A stretch of 64,000 bases of DNA from Cymbomonas tetramitiformis (taxonomy: Eukaryota > Chlorophyta > Pyramimonadophyceae > Pyramimonadales > Pyramimonadaceae): the NCBI GenBank assembly GCA_001247695.2, contig LGRX02035167.1:1-64000 (forward strand). The letters are read 5' to 3'. A program made the translations under genes and the position numbers. Of this stretch, positions 10,947 through 20,651 are shown piece by piece. Position 1 is the stretch's first letter. Every line of letters starts with the position of its first letter. The notes beneath the pieces were generated by a model that worked only from the letters and a program-made list of their open reading frames with translations, searched no databases and was not told the DNA's origin.

Positions 10947-11419
10947 CTAATGTTCCTATTCACAACACGTCGTGAACCTTAGTCGTTTCGCGTTGATAGC
11001 TGCGAAAGGTACGTCTTGACATCCCGAGGCCCAGTAGAACTTTCGAACGTTTCAACCTAACCTAGAAGCACAGAATTCACAGCTATGCAATTGCGGGTAC
11101 TTCATGCGAAAACGAAAATTGCAGGACTAAGATCGGTAAGTACCTTGTTTGCTTAGGCTCGTCCTGCCGTAATTTCTGAGAGACTTTTTGACAATACACA
11201 TCCCGAAGGTGGGAAGACATGAAAGAGAACGAGAAAAATATGGCGGAAAGTGTTTCAACTTGACATTCGCTGGCCCATTCTTGCAGCACTGTTGCACTCG
11301 TGAAACAGGGCTCGATTCATGTCTACATCGGGGGGTGAGAAAACAGGTTTTCGCGAACGCAGAATTGGTTACGGATCCCGACAAATAATTACTTGGAACT
11401 TGCGCAAACATGAACTCAC

Positions 11420-11533
11420 TTCAATCGATGCACTGTTTTCGTTGAACTGAAGTCCGTTACCCGTGCAAACAATGTTCGCAAGCAAATTGTATTCCGCAAG
11501 TCCACACGCGATTTGTGTATCGTGTTTGGATAG
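11420..11533 (-). CDS. Candidate internal exon, possibly LarC N-terminal part
   Basis: A 38-codon open exon in phase 0 on both sides, with a good acceptor (cccgtcttcag) and donor (GTGAGT). It encodes LSKHDTQIACGLAEYNLLAN followed by a stretch ending SASIE. It lies upstream of the LarC exons on the same strand and could belong to that gene, but I do not recognise a LarC motif in it. Confidence 0.4.
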
Positions 11534-11849
11534 CTGAAGACGGGATATATGAGGGGGCCGAATGAGAATAGGGGGAATTGTGTTGAGCCCCCCCCACCAT
11601 GCCCAAGATCTCAAGCTTGTACACGTTGCAACCTCCCAACCTGTGTCACAGTAGTCTTGTAGCGGAAGGGTAAACGTTCAAGAATTAGAATATCATCCTT
11701 AACCTTATCGAGATCACAAAAAAATAAATGCCAAATGTGGTATCAGGTGTGTGTCACATTTATGTCGCTGTCGATGTCGCCTTGTTACATGTTAGGTTGT
11801 TTTTTAAGAATACACTACTGTTGTACTGTATGTGTATGGCTCTTGTTCC

Positions 11850-11945
11850 CAGAGTTTCTCCGAGCGCGGCCGCTGCGCGGCCTGCGACACGCGAGGTTCG
11901 ACGTTACAGTTGATCGAAGAGGCTCGGAGAAACTTATGGACCCCA
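11850..11945. repeat. Inverted repeat around a GC-rich core
   Basis: gtttctccgagc at about 11,852-11,863 is the exact complement of gctcggagaaac near 11,930-11,941. The intervening DNA contains gcggccgctgcgcggcc, itself palindromic. No coding function is evident. Confidence 0.5.
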
Positions 11946-12089
11946 GAACGTTACAAACCCTACGAAGTATAATTTAGTCCATAGGAATAAGAGTAGTGTA
12001 GATCGGTATATTGATATTCGATATTCATATTGCATACAAGGGGAATAGCTCTAGGGATGGGGGCTTATAGAAGTGGAAGCGTGGTGGGC

Positions 12090-12380
12090 CCATAACCTTA
12101 TAGAAAGGATGATCTGACTATATATTTGTAACGGGTAAATATATAGACAGTGAAACACAGAAAACACGCAGGGCCGGGTGCTCGGAACGGTGATAACATC
12201 GAAAACTAAAGAGTTAGCAATAACGGAGGCTAACTAGCAGGTCACGGATCGGTGTCACGGCTCCGGCGTATGGGTGTCACATGTCACACACACGGCGAGG
12301 GGTGAAACAAGGAGAAGCAGGCCCCCATACAGTGGGGGGGAAATCAGCTTCCCCGCGTGAGGGGCGGCGTCCCCCATTGT
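12090..12380 (-). repeat. LTR-end remnant, inverted relative of 8.4 kb
   Basis: Read on the minus strand, a polypurine/hairpin block (CCCCCCCACTGTATGGGGGCC) is followed by GTGTGACATGTGACACC and an AT-rich tail ending near ATATATAGTCAG, resembling the LTR of copy 1. Probably a solo or broken LTR of the Gag-only family. Confidence 0.45.
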
Positions 12381-12479
12381 CTACCTTAGCGTTTCCCTCC
12401 CAAGACCCAATAGGCAAAAGGGCCCGCTAAGCGTATGCATTTTTCTAGGTGCCTGCAGGCGAGGGTGCGCTCTTGTCCC

Positions 12480-12636
12480 CAGAGCTTATGGACTAAAATA
12501 GACTTAGGGTTTGTAATAGGTTTTAGATTTATAGGTCTGTTGAATATATCTAAATAGTTGATATAAACCCTGAGTTGAGGGTTTCGGAATCAGACGATTG
12601 GTGGTGGGATTCAAATATTGGGTCACTGCTTAGCAT
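12480..12636 (-). repeat. LTR fragment of the Gag-only family, interrupted by a hAT element
   Basis: gatataaaccctgagttgagggtttcggaatcag (12,549-12,582) aligns with gaataaaccctgtgttaagggtttcgatatcag of the copy 1 LTR. The hAT element at 12,637 is inserted just to its right. Confidence 0.5.
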
Positions 12637-13463
12637 CTATGTTGGCGAAAACGTCGCCAACGATTAATCGGGAGGGTGCCAAATACGTTTAATCGCGCGA
12701 TTAATCGGGGGGGTCTCGCGTTACATACTTAAGGACCACGTTACATACTTAAGGCATGCCGTCCCATACTTAGGGCGTTGATGTCCCATACTTAAGGCTT
12801 TGCCTTGGAGGATCAAATTGTTTGGAGGACGTGTCAGACGGGACACGCGACGGGAGATAGGCAAATAGCAAATATTTGTAGGCAACAGAGCGAACCCGGG
12901 AACACGGAACGGCTCTCATCAGTCTGCAGTATTGTAGTTTCCAATTACCTAAACCTCTTAACTATGCCTCCGGCAGCCGCTCCTACAACTGACAAGCAGG
13001 CGAATCCCACCGCGTGGATATGGTGGCTTGTCCGCGTTATTAAAGGGAGCCATACAGCCACTCCCCTCGAATTCTACCCAGCCGGTCATATAGGGTCACC
13101 TAGTGAGCGCTGCAAGTGTTTAAGTTGCAATCGGATCATAGTCGCACAAAGTCAACGGATTCTGCACCACTGTGCGCAGAAGAAAGGTGGTGGTGTAGAG
13201 ATTTGTCCTGGTGCTTACTCCCGTGTGATTGACGAGACTGAGGAAGCATGCCGCGAACGTGTGAAGGTTGCTCAAAGCACCAAGCGTCATAGGTACGATA
13301 CATCAAAAGTTTCGACATTTTTTGTAAGCCCGCATCGGTTTTACACTATTAAGCATCTCCTACACTATTAAGCCAATTAATCGGCAACGATTAATCGGGA
13401 GAGGCCCAAATACGATTAATCGCGCGATTAATCGGGGGGGGAGGGACGTTTTCGCCAACCTAG
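12637..13463 (+). mobile_element. Non-autonomous hAT transposon (BED-finger only), TSD CTTAGCAT
   Basis: Imperfect terminal inverted repeats CTATGTTGGCGAAAACGTC and its complement GACGTTTTCGCCAACCTAG bound 827 bp. The flanks carry an exact 8-bp duplication CTTAGCAT (12,629-12,636 and 13,464-13,471), the hAT signature. Two subterminal direct repeats of about 53 bp built on CGATTAATCG lie at 12,660-12,712 and 13,388-13,440. A further set of tacttaagg repeats fills 12,720-12,800. The interior encodes only a short protein with a BED-like finger; the DDE core and dimerization domain are absent. Confidence 0.88.
12964..13371 (+). CDS. Short protein with BED-like zinc finger, from hAT element
   Basis: 135 codons from ATG 12,964 (MPPAAAPTTDK). 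It contains CLSCNRIIVAQSQRILHHC, a C-X2-C ... H-H-C arrangement of the BED type found at the N-terminus of hAT transposases, where it binds the element ends. The frame is open upstream to 12,805 without an ATG. The protein stops where the catalytic RNase H-like fold would begin. If expressed it could bind ends of related elements without cutting; that is inference. Confidence 0.6.
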   Translation: MPPAAAPTTDKQANPTAWIWWLVRVIKGSHTATPLEFYPAGHIGSPSERCKCLSCNRIIVAQSQRILHHCAQKKGGGVEICPGAYSRVIDETEEACRERVKVAQSTKRHRYDTSKVSTFFVSPHRFYTIKHLLHY

Positions 13464-13471
13464 CTTAGCAT

Positions 13472-14278
13472 ATACAACGGTGATCGAGTTTGAAGCGATT
13501 TTGGGAAGTTACGATGCTCTATTCGGTAAACGAACGGGTGACAGAGCTGACTATAGATATACGAGTCAGTCTAAGAGTCATCAGATCTATAACAAATCGC
13601 AATTGATAACATGCATAATGGACGATAGGGCATGGCAATTATTTTAGTCACAAAACGATTAACGTCGTTTGATACGTCACCAGTTTATTTTAAATATGGG
13701 TCCTTATAACCTGGAAAATTTTCAAGTCTTCCATAAGCTTTGGCCTGGGATGTTATGTTGTGTCATAGGACCACCAAATGTGCAAGTTGTCGACCTTTCA
13801 TTCGTGAAAACCAAAAGAATCTACGCAAATTTTCGAGACCGTGAATAAGTGAAACTCTGCATTGTGCTGCCGTTGTATTTGTTTACTTGCCGCAAAATAT
13901 TTGCACACTATACGTGCTTTTCAATTCGTTGAAAAGGAAAATGGAACAGCGAGTCACAAGGGTAAAGGTAAACGTGGCAGAAACTCTATGCCAGCGCGAT
14001 ATTTGGTGCACAAGTATGTTTCCTCTACTTTGCTTAGGAAAGAAAAGGACGTTAAACTCCAATTAAGAGCAAGGTCGGCAAGTCCACGATTCCCACCAAG
14101 TCAGCTGAAAGAGCACAACTCTCGAGCAAAAATCGGACTTATGATTTATACTGTGCGTAAAACAAGTTATAAATCTATGAATTGACGCCGCGGTTGTTGA
14201 AACAGTATGCTCTCGTTGCATCACGGGATAGTCACGTGCCTTGGCAACCTCATATACCTCAGCAACAAACAAGTCTTC
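13472..14278. other. Spacer, no gene supported
   Basis: AT-rich DNA between the hAT element and the lumen-protein gene. A lysine/arginine-rich plus-strand frame at 13,862-14,185 lacks splice support and family features and is not called. N-terminal LarC exons might lie here, but no LarC motif was seen. Confidence 0.4.
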
Positions 14279-15090
14279 TCACTTATCGATTGGTCTCTTG
14301 TCGGAAGTTTTACAATCGACGAACTTTGATGTTCCCTCAGCATAGTTTGAGCTTGCTCCGATCTTGAATTCCTTGCAATTTGGCTTCACTGTCGTCGAAC
14401 AAAGAAACGTTTCGGACATTGTTAGAGATTCCAATAAGGGCGGAATCTCGGTGATGCACAGACATTACTCTACCGGATGGTATAGTGGGAGAAGACGAGA
14501 GAACGATACTTAGATTATTCGTCGGTGGCAGTTGAGATGGTATCCAGTACAGGAAGGATGGCACGAACCTTCGTTGTATTTCGCAAGTACGTTGTCCTCT
14601 ACAGGAGTTTTCCCTTTGTTTGCAAGGCTCTTCATCAAGAGCTCGTACTCGTCCACCTTCGCTTCTTGCTTCTTGGCGAATGCGGGATGCACGTTCAGGG
14701 ATAAAGGAGCACCAACGTTAACTGCACCCATCGCGAGGCGGAGTAACGCTCGGCGAGATTGCACCTCAGGGCCTTGTAAGGGTCTAGAAGCACTCGTCTG
14801 AGTGCCAGTGTTACATTTTGGGGCACCTGCTTGGGAAAGTTTCGAGTGGATTTGTCAGGACGAAAAAACGTCTTTATTCAAAACTCGATTCCCAAGGCTT
14901 TAAGAAAGCTCACCTGTGAAAAATGACACCTGAGGCAGTTGCGCTTTAAAGTAAACAACGCAAAGCCCCAGGTCACACACACACGCACGACTGTTCTTTA
15001 TCCAAAATATAACCACAACTTTTATCTATGGGCATCTGGGTTGCAAAACGCACCTGTCGTGCAATATGAAGCGCAAGCAACTGACAGCAT
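14279..15090 (-). CDS. Predicted thylakoid-lumen protein, four exons
   Basis: Exons on the minus strand: 15090-15054 (MLSVACASYCTT), 14943-14914, 14826-14569 and 14388-14279. All borders are GT/AG, phases match, and the spliced frame is 145 codons including the stop. The leader is bipartite: a Ser/Thr-rich plastid-transit-like part, then SRRALLRLAMGAVNVGAPLS and AFA, a twin-arginine signal with a lumenal cleavage site. The mature part is about 70 residues, mostly charged, and ends with PNCKEFKIG and YAEGTSKFVDCK, including two cysteines that could form a disulphide. The leader points to Tat import into the thylakoid lumen. I cannot name the family. An upstream in-frame ATG exists, but the chosen start gives the more typical transit peptide. 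Confidence 0.75.
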
Positions 15091-15099
15091 TATGAATTT

Positions 15100-16010
15100 C
15101 CTGCCATCACCAAAAGTTTCCAGCTTCATCATCACCAAACCCCGAAACCTGCACTGGATTAGCACTGTAGCTCATTACACTGGGAATGAATGGAAATCCT
15201 GCCAGTCTAGGTGCGGTCAAGCGGTTGGACACAAGTGTAATTTCATATGCAAATGTGAAAATATAAGTACTTGCACTCATGTGTGTGCAACGTCAGGAGG
15301 GATAACGTGGCATTATGCACATCTCTTGCAGTACACCAGGACGATCTGTTCCGAACAAAAGAATTTCTTTAGAGTCACAAAGTGTGCAAGGCTTGCGTTG
15401 CTGGTAAGCTGAAGGACAAACAAATACAGTGTAAAAATGAGTTTATTTGCTCGAGAATATTGCAGCAAGCAGTCGACTAAGCCCGTTACCAACCATCAAA
15501 GTGTCAAAGTTTCAGGTTAACACCTTGGTGATTTGAATCCGTTCGGTGTGCTCTACAAAATGTCGCCGAATAATATATCGATGACCACACGTTGGTCAAG
15601 AACACTCCTCTCTCTTCCAGTCACAGAGTGTCACTCTCAACAGCAACACGAAACGATGTTCTGCGCTTGGTTCGTTCGTTCTGCGCTTGGTCACCTCTCG
15701 TCTGCTCTTTACTGTATCGGTTTATGTTTTTTAGTTTTAGGACCAGAGAAGATCAAGGGAGAAATTCTTCCCTTACTTGAACAAACAAAAATCGAATCCC
15801 AACGGGTGACACGAACAAATGTCCGATCTGACGATCGCCAAACGATAACGATGACACCGCCAGGTCCGCCTCTGTTTGTGTTCTTTCACTGCACTTTAAC
15901 AAACAGGTGCGTGATGGTGTTTGAGGCACACACTCCAGTGGACGTTGGTGAATAAACCTTCGGGTACAGGTAGTCGTGCGATCACGTTTTTTTTCATGCC
16001 AGCGCGTTTG
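15100..16010. other. Intergenic spacer between divergent genes
   Basis: It separates the minus-strand lumen-protein gene from the plus-strand EGF-like gene, so it should hold both promoters. No core motif stands out. Open frames on both strands look like chance. Confidence 0.45.
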
Positions 16011-16016
16011 CAGGAA

Positions 16017-16952
16017 ATGGCGCGTAAGTACTTGGCCATTTTGCTGGTACTTGTTGAGACTGCAGTATTTTCTTTGGCGTATGAACAGCGAGAGTATGTT
16101 TCGCAGAACTTTCGTATGAGTGACCCGTATGGAGACTCGAAATATTCGAGTCTCCTTGGTGCTAAGGAAGGGTTTCGAGTGTATACAAGCACTCCGGAGA
16201 CCGGAATGATGGAAACCCTCTCGGTAACTAACAGTGATGGTTTGTACGTTGCTGGTGAAAAAGTGGCGACACTGTCCGAAGTGGTAACTTTGCTCGAACA
16301 CATGCGACCACCCGAGTGCGGATTTCCAGGTGGAAAGTATTTGCAGTATGTGGCTGGAAAGTGGGTTTGTGTATGCGACGTTGGATTTCATGGGCCTTCG
16401 TGTTACTCTCAGGGGTCTTCAACGCCAGATCCAACGAGTCTTGGAGGAGATATCATACTCAAACCTGGAGAGACAATTGTTCTGCACTGGAACAGTACAA
16501 GCGGAATGCACGGATGGAATTCCACAGGGGGTGATAGTAGCAGCCAGTATTGTAATAATGACCCAGAGCCCCACCACAGTGAGTGGTTTGAAGGACTAGG
16601 ATTTTGCCAATGGGGTAGTCGTGATAAAGTGCACCCCAGAATTGTTGTGCAGTCACCTGTGTATTGCTCTGTTGAAAACATCACTTTCACAAGTGTTCAA
16701 GGTGGTGTCTCACCCACTGTAGATAGCAGTGCGCCGAGCTATATGGGAATGGTTTTGATAGATGATTTGGGAAATACAGTTAGAAGTTGGACGAGACCTC
16801 ACAATGCAGATGGTGCGATTAGTGGAGAAGCTGCTGTGATTCCAGTTACCTGGACTGATCTTCAAGGTGCGTGCTACTATGCTGAACTTCGTGATGGTAA
16901 AACCGGAAGTTGGGGTCATATGACCATACAGGATTTCTCAATATTCGCGTAG
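16017..16952 (+). CDS. Secreted protein with one EGF-like domain, intronless
   Basis: 311 residues from ATG 16,017. The start was chosen because MARKYLAILLVLVETAVFSL is a clean signal peptide; an in-frame ATG at 15,996 would add seven residues. Residues 40-85 are polar with repeated S/T-rich turns. Around residues 108-128 the cysteines of CGFPGGKYLQYVAGKWVCVC and then GFHGPSC fit the second half of an EGF domain (CXC....GF.G..C). The rest, about residues 135-311, is Gly/Ser/Thr-rich and predicted beta-structured, with several N-glycosylation sequons (NST, NIT). Neighbouring host genes are intron-rich whereas this one has no intron in nearly 1 kb. It could be a host cell-surface protein or a fibre-like protein from an integrated algal virus; sequence alone does not decide. 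Confidence 0.75.
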   Translation: MARKYLAILLVLVETAVFSLAYEQREYVSQNFRMSDPYGDSKYSSLLGAKEGFRVYTSTPETGMMETLSVTNSDGLYVAGEKVATLSEVVTLLEHMRPPECGFPGGKYLQYVAGKWVCVCDVGFHGPSCYSQGSSTPDPTSLGGDIILKPGETIVLHWNSTSGMHGWNSTGGDSSSQYCNNDPEPHHSEWFEGLGFCQWGSRDKVHPRIVVQSPVYCSVENITFTSVQGGVSPTVDSSAPSYMGMVLIDDLGNTVRSWTRPHNADGAISGEAAVIPVTWTDLQGACYYAELRDGKTGSWGHMTIQDFSIFA

Positions 16953-17159
16953 GCTCAAAGGCCACGCAAGGGCCGCTCACGAGGATGCTCCGAGCTCGCC
17001 TGAGTAGGACGAACGGTCGCCTGGCAGCCTAGCAGGAGACAACTATAAAGTCTACGGGAAACTTTTTGAAGTTCACTTGTTTTAATCGGAATGTGTTCGC
17101 AATACGCAATTGAAATATATGAAACGGCGTTGGGTAGCGCTACCGACAATAGGGATTCG

Positions 17160-17315
17160 ACGAGGTCGCGATTGGCGTTATGGAAAATGCACGCCAATCG
17201 TGCCCCATATAGACTGCAATTTGTAAGGTATTTACTGCAACCACAGTCAACAAAAAAACCGCAGGAAAACATACTTCAGTGACATTTGGCGCGATTGGCG
17301 TAGGGCGCGATTGGC
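17160..17315. repeat. Repeated GCGCGATTGGC motifs between convergent genes
   Basis: tcgcgattggcg (17,168), gcgcgattggcg (17,289) and gcgcgattggct (17,306) are direct copies, and acgccaatcgtg (17,191) is an inverted copy. They straddle the 3' end of the minus-strand gene that stops at 17,247. Confidence 0.5.
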
Positions 17316-18062
17316 TTGTAACATATACATATTGTACAGAATATCGGTCACGGCATATCCGCATATCACTCCAAGTTCATCCCTGAGCGGTGTGAGATCG
17401 ACGTCAGTGTTCACGCTGCGCTGGATCAATTTGTAGAGACTTGGGAGAGTTTTCACATGTTTTCGGAGCACCGAATATTTTTCGTTCGATAACTGGAGGT
17501 CGTGGAACAGTGCGAGGGCCTCATTAACAGGCATGTCGTCCTGTTCGATGTCCTTTCCAGATGCGATACTGGAAACGGCCGAAAGCAGGCCAGCGCTTTC
17601 GGGTTTCTGCACGTATCTCAAAATATGTTCGTCTAATTCACCACCGCATATTTTTTCCAGTTTCCTAGTTCGAAAGTCAAACATACGGTCTTTGATGTCA
17701 CTTGATCCCTTGTGCGAAACACGAGTTGAATAGCGAGGTGCGTTCTGATCGGAATTGAATTGTTCGGGAGGAACATCGGTCTGTACCGAAATCTCTGACG
17801 TTGCTACGCTAGTAGAAGTGCCAGATAGGACTCGAGAAGTACGCACTCGCGAGCGTGCTGTTCGAGTCCTTCGGGGAAAGATTTCCCAATTCTCAAGCAG
17901 TCGCGGCGAAGATGCTTCAACACGTGGTAACGTGTCAGTCACTCTACCCGTTGACACGAACTTGCCACCCTTGCCACGCTTCGTCTCGTTATTCTTAAAA
18001 ACTGGTTTATTAACTGCATAATTTTGTTTCCGACCAGTTCTGAGATAGTTTCCGAGCACCAT
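17247..18062 (-). CDS. Unrecognised intronless protein, 271 residues
   Basis: Open from ATG 18,062-18,060 (MVLGNYLRTG) to the stop at 17,247. The first 130 residues are basic and Ser/Thr/Arg-rich and look disordered. Residues 130-260 are predicted helical (LEKICGGELDEHILRYVQ, LSNEKYSVLRKHVKTL, LRDELGVICGYAVTDILYNM). No enzyme motif is visible. The gene converges on the EGF-like gene, and both lack introns. A basic N-terminus followed by a helical domain is seen in structural or nucleic-acid-binding proteins of viruses and mobile elements, but no family is recognised. Confidence 0.6.
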   Translation of the reverse strand: MVLGNYLRTGRKQNYAVNKPVFKNNETKRGKGGKFVSTGRVTDTLPRVEASSPRLLENWEIFPRRTRTARSRVRTSRVLSGTSTSVATSEISVQTDVPPEQFNSDQNAPRYSTRVSHKGSSDIKDRMFDFRTRKLEKICGGELDEHILRYVQKPESAGLLSAVSSIASGKDIEQDDMPVNEALALFHDLQLSNEKYSVLRKHVKTLPSLYKLIQRSVNTDVDLTPLRDELGVICGYAVTDILYNMYMLQANRALRQSRQMSLKYVFLRFFC

Positions 18063-18179
18063 CTCTTCAGCAGATGAAGAGATGCGTTGAAACCCTGCGC
18101 ACCGAGTACGGTAATCTTTAAAGATGCACGGTAAGGCATATATCGGCAACCAAAGTGACCCATATATGCCTTAGAACCG

Positions 18180-18640
18180 GCCTGTTAAGAGCACCTACGG
18201 TGTCCGAATTTTCAAATTTCAAACCAATCATCCTCGTTGGCCTTGCGCACAGCGCTTGGCCAACGAGCAGTAGCTCCCGTTCCACGTCTCTAGGCCACGT
18301 GGCAAAAAACGGACACCGTACAGCGACCCGTTGACGCCTTTTTAGGCTATGGTCAACGGGCCGAAGACTCTCGACCTCGCGAAGTGCGCGAAAAAACTAC
18401 TTCATAGCTCGCGACAGGTCCGCCGTTGAAGTTTTGAATTCAAGAAATCTGGACGGCAAGAACCAGGTTCTAAAGGAAAAGCAAGGCTCGCGATCGCCGC
18501 ATTCAGATTCTTGGTCAATTCTGTCATTGTCATGTCCGTCATAGATTATACGTAAAGTACAGGATTAAAATTGGAGACAAATTGCCGTAGGTCGCCAAAA
18601 GAGAACAATCGTGCCGAACCGCGCAAAAAACGCGAATGAA
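18180..18640. other. Spacer with small inverted repeats, no gene
   Basis: ctcgttggcc and ggccaacgag (18,232-18,267) form a short hairpin. No coding signal. Confidence 0.45.
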
Positions 18641-18961
18641 TCGGCTGTCGCGGGCTGTCGCGGGCTGTCGCGGGCTGCTCGATGCTGTTTCCAAATGCTC
18701 GATGTTGTCGCTTCGTTTCCAAATTTCGGGAGGAGAGAGCAAAATGTCGAACAGCATCAAGGATTTGGAAACAGAGCTCAAAAGTTATGATAGTGACGTG
18801 GCAATAAATAGCATTCGGGTCTGAGCGAGCAGTGCGACCGTAGGATCAGTCGAAGACGAGCGAGCGACAAGCTAGTTATAGAAGGCACGTCAGACTACAT
18901 GCTCTGGACTGCGCCTCCGGCACAGTCCAGAGCATGTAGTCTGACGTGCCTTCTATAACTA
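18640..18961 (+). repeat. Repeat family shared (inverted) with 37.3-37.6 kb
   Basis: 18,640-18,875 is nearly the reverse complement of 37,312-37,545, including tandem gctgtcgcgg units, the segment ggatttggaaacagagctc and cgaagacgagcgagcgaca. The copy ends in the perfect hairpin described separately. Confidence 0.8.
18873..18961. repeat. Perfect 39-bp foldback hairpin
   Basis: Arms 18,873-18,911 and 18,923-18,961 are exact reverse complements with an 11-nt loop. The arm sequence tagttatag..gcacgtcagac..atgctctggactg is the terminal repeat of the element at 36,756-37,311, so this is a deletion product or solo foldback of that family. Confidence 0.92.
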
Positions 18962-19008
18962 CCTCATATTATTTCGGCGAGCGGAAGCATATGGACACTC
19001 CACTGCTG

Positions 19009-19195
19009 AAAACTAGATTGATCCGTATCTTGAATTAAGTGTCGTGATTGGAAAATACAACATATTCTAGTCCAGATACACGATCTTGGCATTCCAGCTT
19101 GCCGGTGGTCTCTCTCAACCGTTCCCGATTTTTTGATCTGATGATCCGGATTTGTCCCGGCGACATTTGGGTACATTTTGTGTGACATTTGGTGA
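19009..19195. repeat. Direct repeat, copy a (partner 19,647-19,850)
   Basis: Shared blocks in the same order include gaaaactaga, atacacgatctt, ggtggtctctct, ccgttcccgattttttgatc and gcgacatttgggt. Divergence is moderate (many substitutions and small indels). Confidence 0.75.
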
Positions 19196-19360
19196 TGAAT
19201 GAGGTCCTGTAATGCTGGACGATTATTTGCTTTTTGGCATTTCACAAATAATGACCTCGCATGACATCGCCGGATGTCAGTCGCGACAGGAGCCAATAGA
19301 AATCGCTGCGATCAACACATTTGCTTTCCCAAGTTTCGGTGTAGCACAGGCCTTAGGCCT
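19195..19360. repeat. Empty-site paralog of the copy 2 insertion
   Basis: tggacgattatttgctttttggcatttcacaaataatgacctcgcatgac runs uninterrupted here (19,213-19,262). The same sequence is split by the Gag-only element at 33,026-36,590 after gacat. This copy preserves the target site without the element. Confidence 0.85.
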
Positions 19361-19444
19361 GTGCTACACCGGATTTTGGTACATTGTCGAGAAGCAAATA
19401 CGATTCGTTTCGCCGGGTCATACAGTCTCCGTATGACCCGGCGA
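19339..19444. repeat. Two near-perfect hairpins
   Basis: ggtgtagcacaggcc / ggcctgtgctacacc (19,339-19,370) and cgccgggtcatac / gtatgacccggcg (about 19,410-19,443) each pair exactly over 13-15 bp. Confidence 0.8.
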
Positions 19445-19646
19445 TCATTTTCAGACGAGTTATTAAATCTATAAATCACAGTCCGCGCGATCAGATTAAA
19501 ATCGACATTCGCCTTATCGAACGTGCGAAACGACTTAAAAAGGAATATTTCGGGCAAACGCGCGTCGGTCCGACGTGGACAACATCATAAAAACGTGCTC
19601 GTGTGTACAGATCGCGTCCGCGTCGTTTGAAAAATATATACGTTTG

Positions 19647-19850
19647 AAAACTAGACGACCCCATCTTGAACAGTATCTGTGATTGAAAAATGCAGCATAT
19701 TTCAGTCCAGCGATACACGATCTTCGCACCCCAGCTAGCCGGTGGTCTCTCTGCACCGTTCCCGATTTTTTGATCTGATGATCCAGGATTTGTCCCAGGC
19801 GACATTTGGGTGACATTTGGTGCAAATGTTGTCCAACATTTGGGAGCCAT
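19647..19850. repeat. Direct repeat, copy b (partner 19,009-19,195)
   Basis: Same block order as copy a. It is followed by AT-rich DNA with gatatcgatat palindromes around 19,875-19,890. Confidence 0.75.
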
Positions 19851-19859
19851 CCGATAACA

Positions 19860-20646
19860 TAGCATAGCATGCCATATCGATATGATATCGATATGCATAT
19901 CATTCTAAAATCTTTCCAAACGCCATCGTCATATTGGCCACACGAACTAAAGAAAAAACCAAAAAACTTTTCAAACGCCGTCGTCATATTGCCCACAGCC
20001 TTTTCACAGACAGACACTTATAGTATAACTATAACTAGCAGATTTTAGATTTGCACGCCCCAACCGGCTCACCGTCGGAACCGGCCGGAGTTGTCACAGA
20101 CAAGGGAACGTATTCAATTGGCCGCCGGAGCATTTCCATTCACCGGCTACCCACGACCAATAGAACATTAACATTAACGATAAAAAAACCGTATCTGATC
20201 CGATTCCTCCGAATATCCCCAATAATTATATTTTGTACTGTTAAGAAACAGGCGAGGTGTGCGCAAGCATCTTTTCAACTACCATCGTTTCACTGGCTCA
20301 CCCCCATTTTCCATTGCGTTTCAAGGCACGGTATCGATATCTCCGATATCTGATATATCGATATATCGGCAATATCGGTATCAGTCGACAACTTTTTTAC
20401 GACATATCAGAATATCAATATCTGTCGACAACTTTTTAGCACATATCAATATCTGTCGACAACTCCGAAGCAGATATCAATATCTATCGACATGTGACGC
20501 GCACATTTGTGATATCGATATCGATCGGCGATATCGATATCGGAAATGGCAAATGCGATCCGGCAAATTGCCTTTGGGGGATTTTGATTTGATAGGGAGC
20601 GATGTGTTTCATTGTGTCGCAATGCGTTTCATTGGCCCCCCCCGCC
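19860..20646. other. AT-rich spacer with gatatcgat-type short repeats
   Basis: Between 20,330 and 20,540 the motifs atatcgatat and tatcaatatctgtcgacaac recur several times. No gene is supported. The stretch ends at the LARD target site GCGGC (20,647-20,651). Confidence 0.5.
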
Positions 20647-20651
20647 GCGGC

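Noticed and set aside
13862..14185. 107-codon basic plus-strand frame
   Set aside because: No ATG context, splice sites or family features; AT-rich spacer.
15753..16434. Minus-strand frames antisense to the EGF-like gene
   Set aside because: The plus frame has a signal peptide and an EGF pattern; the antisense has neither.
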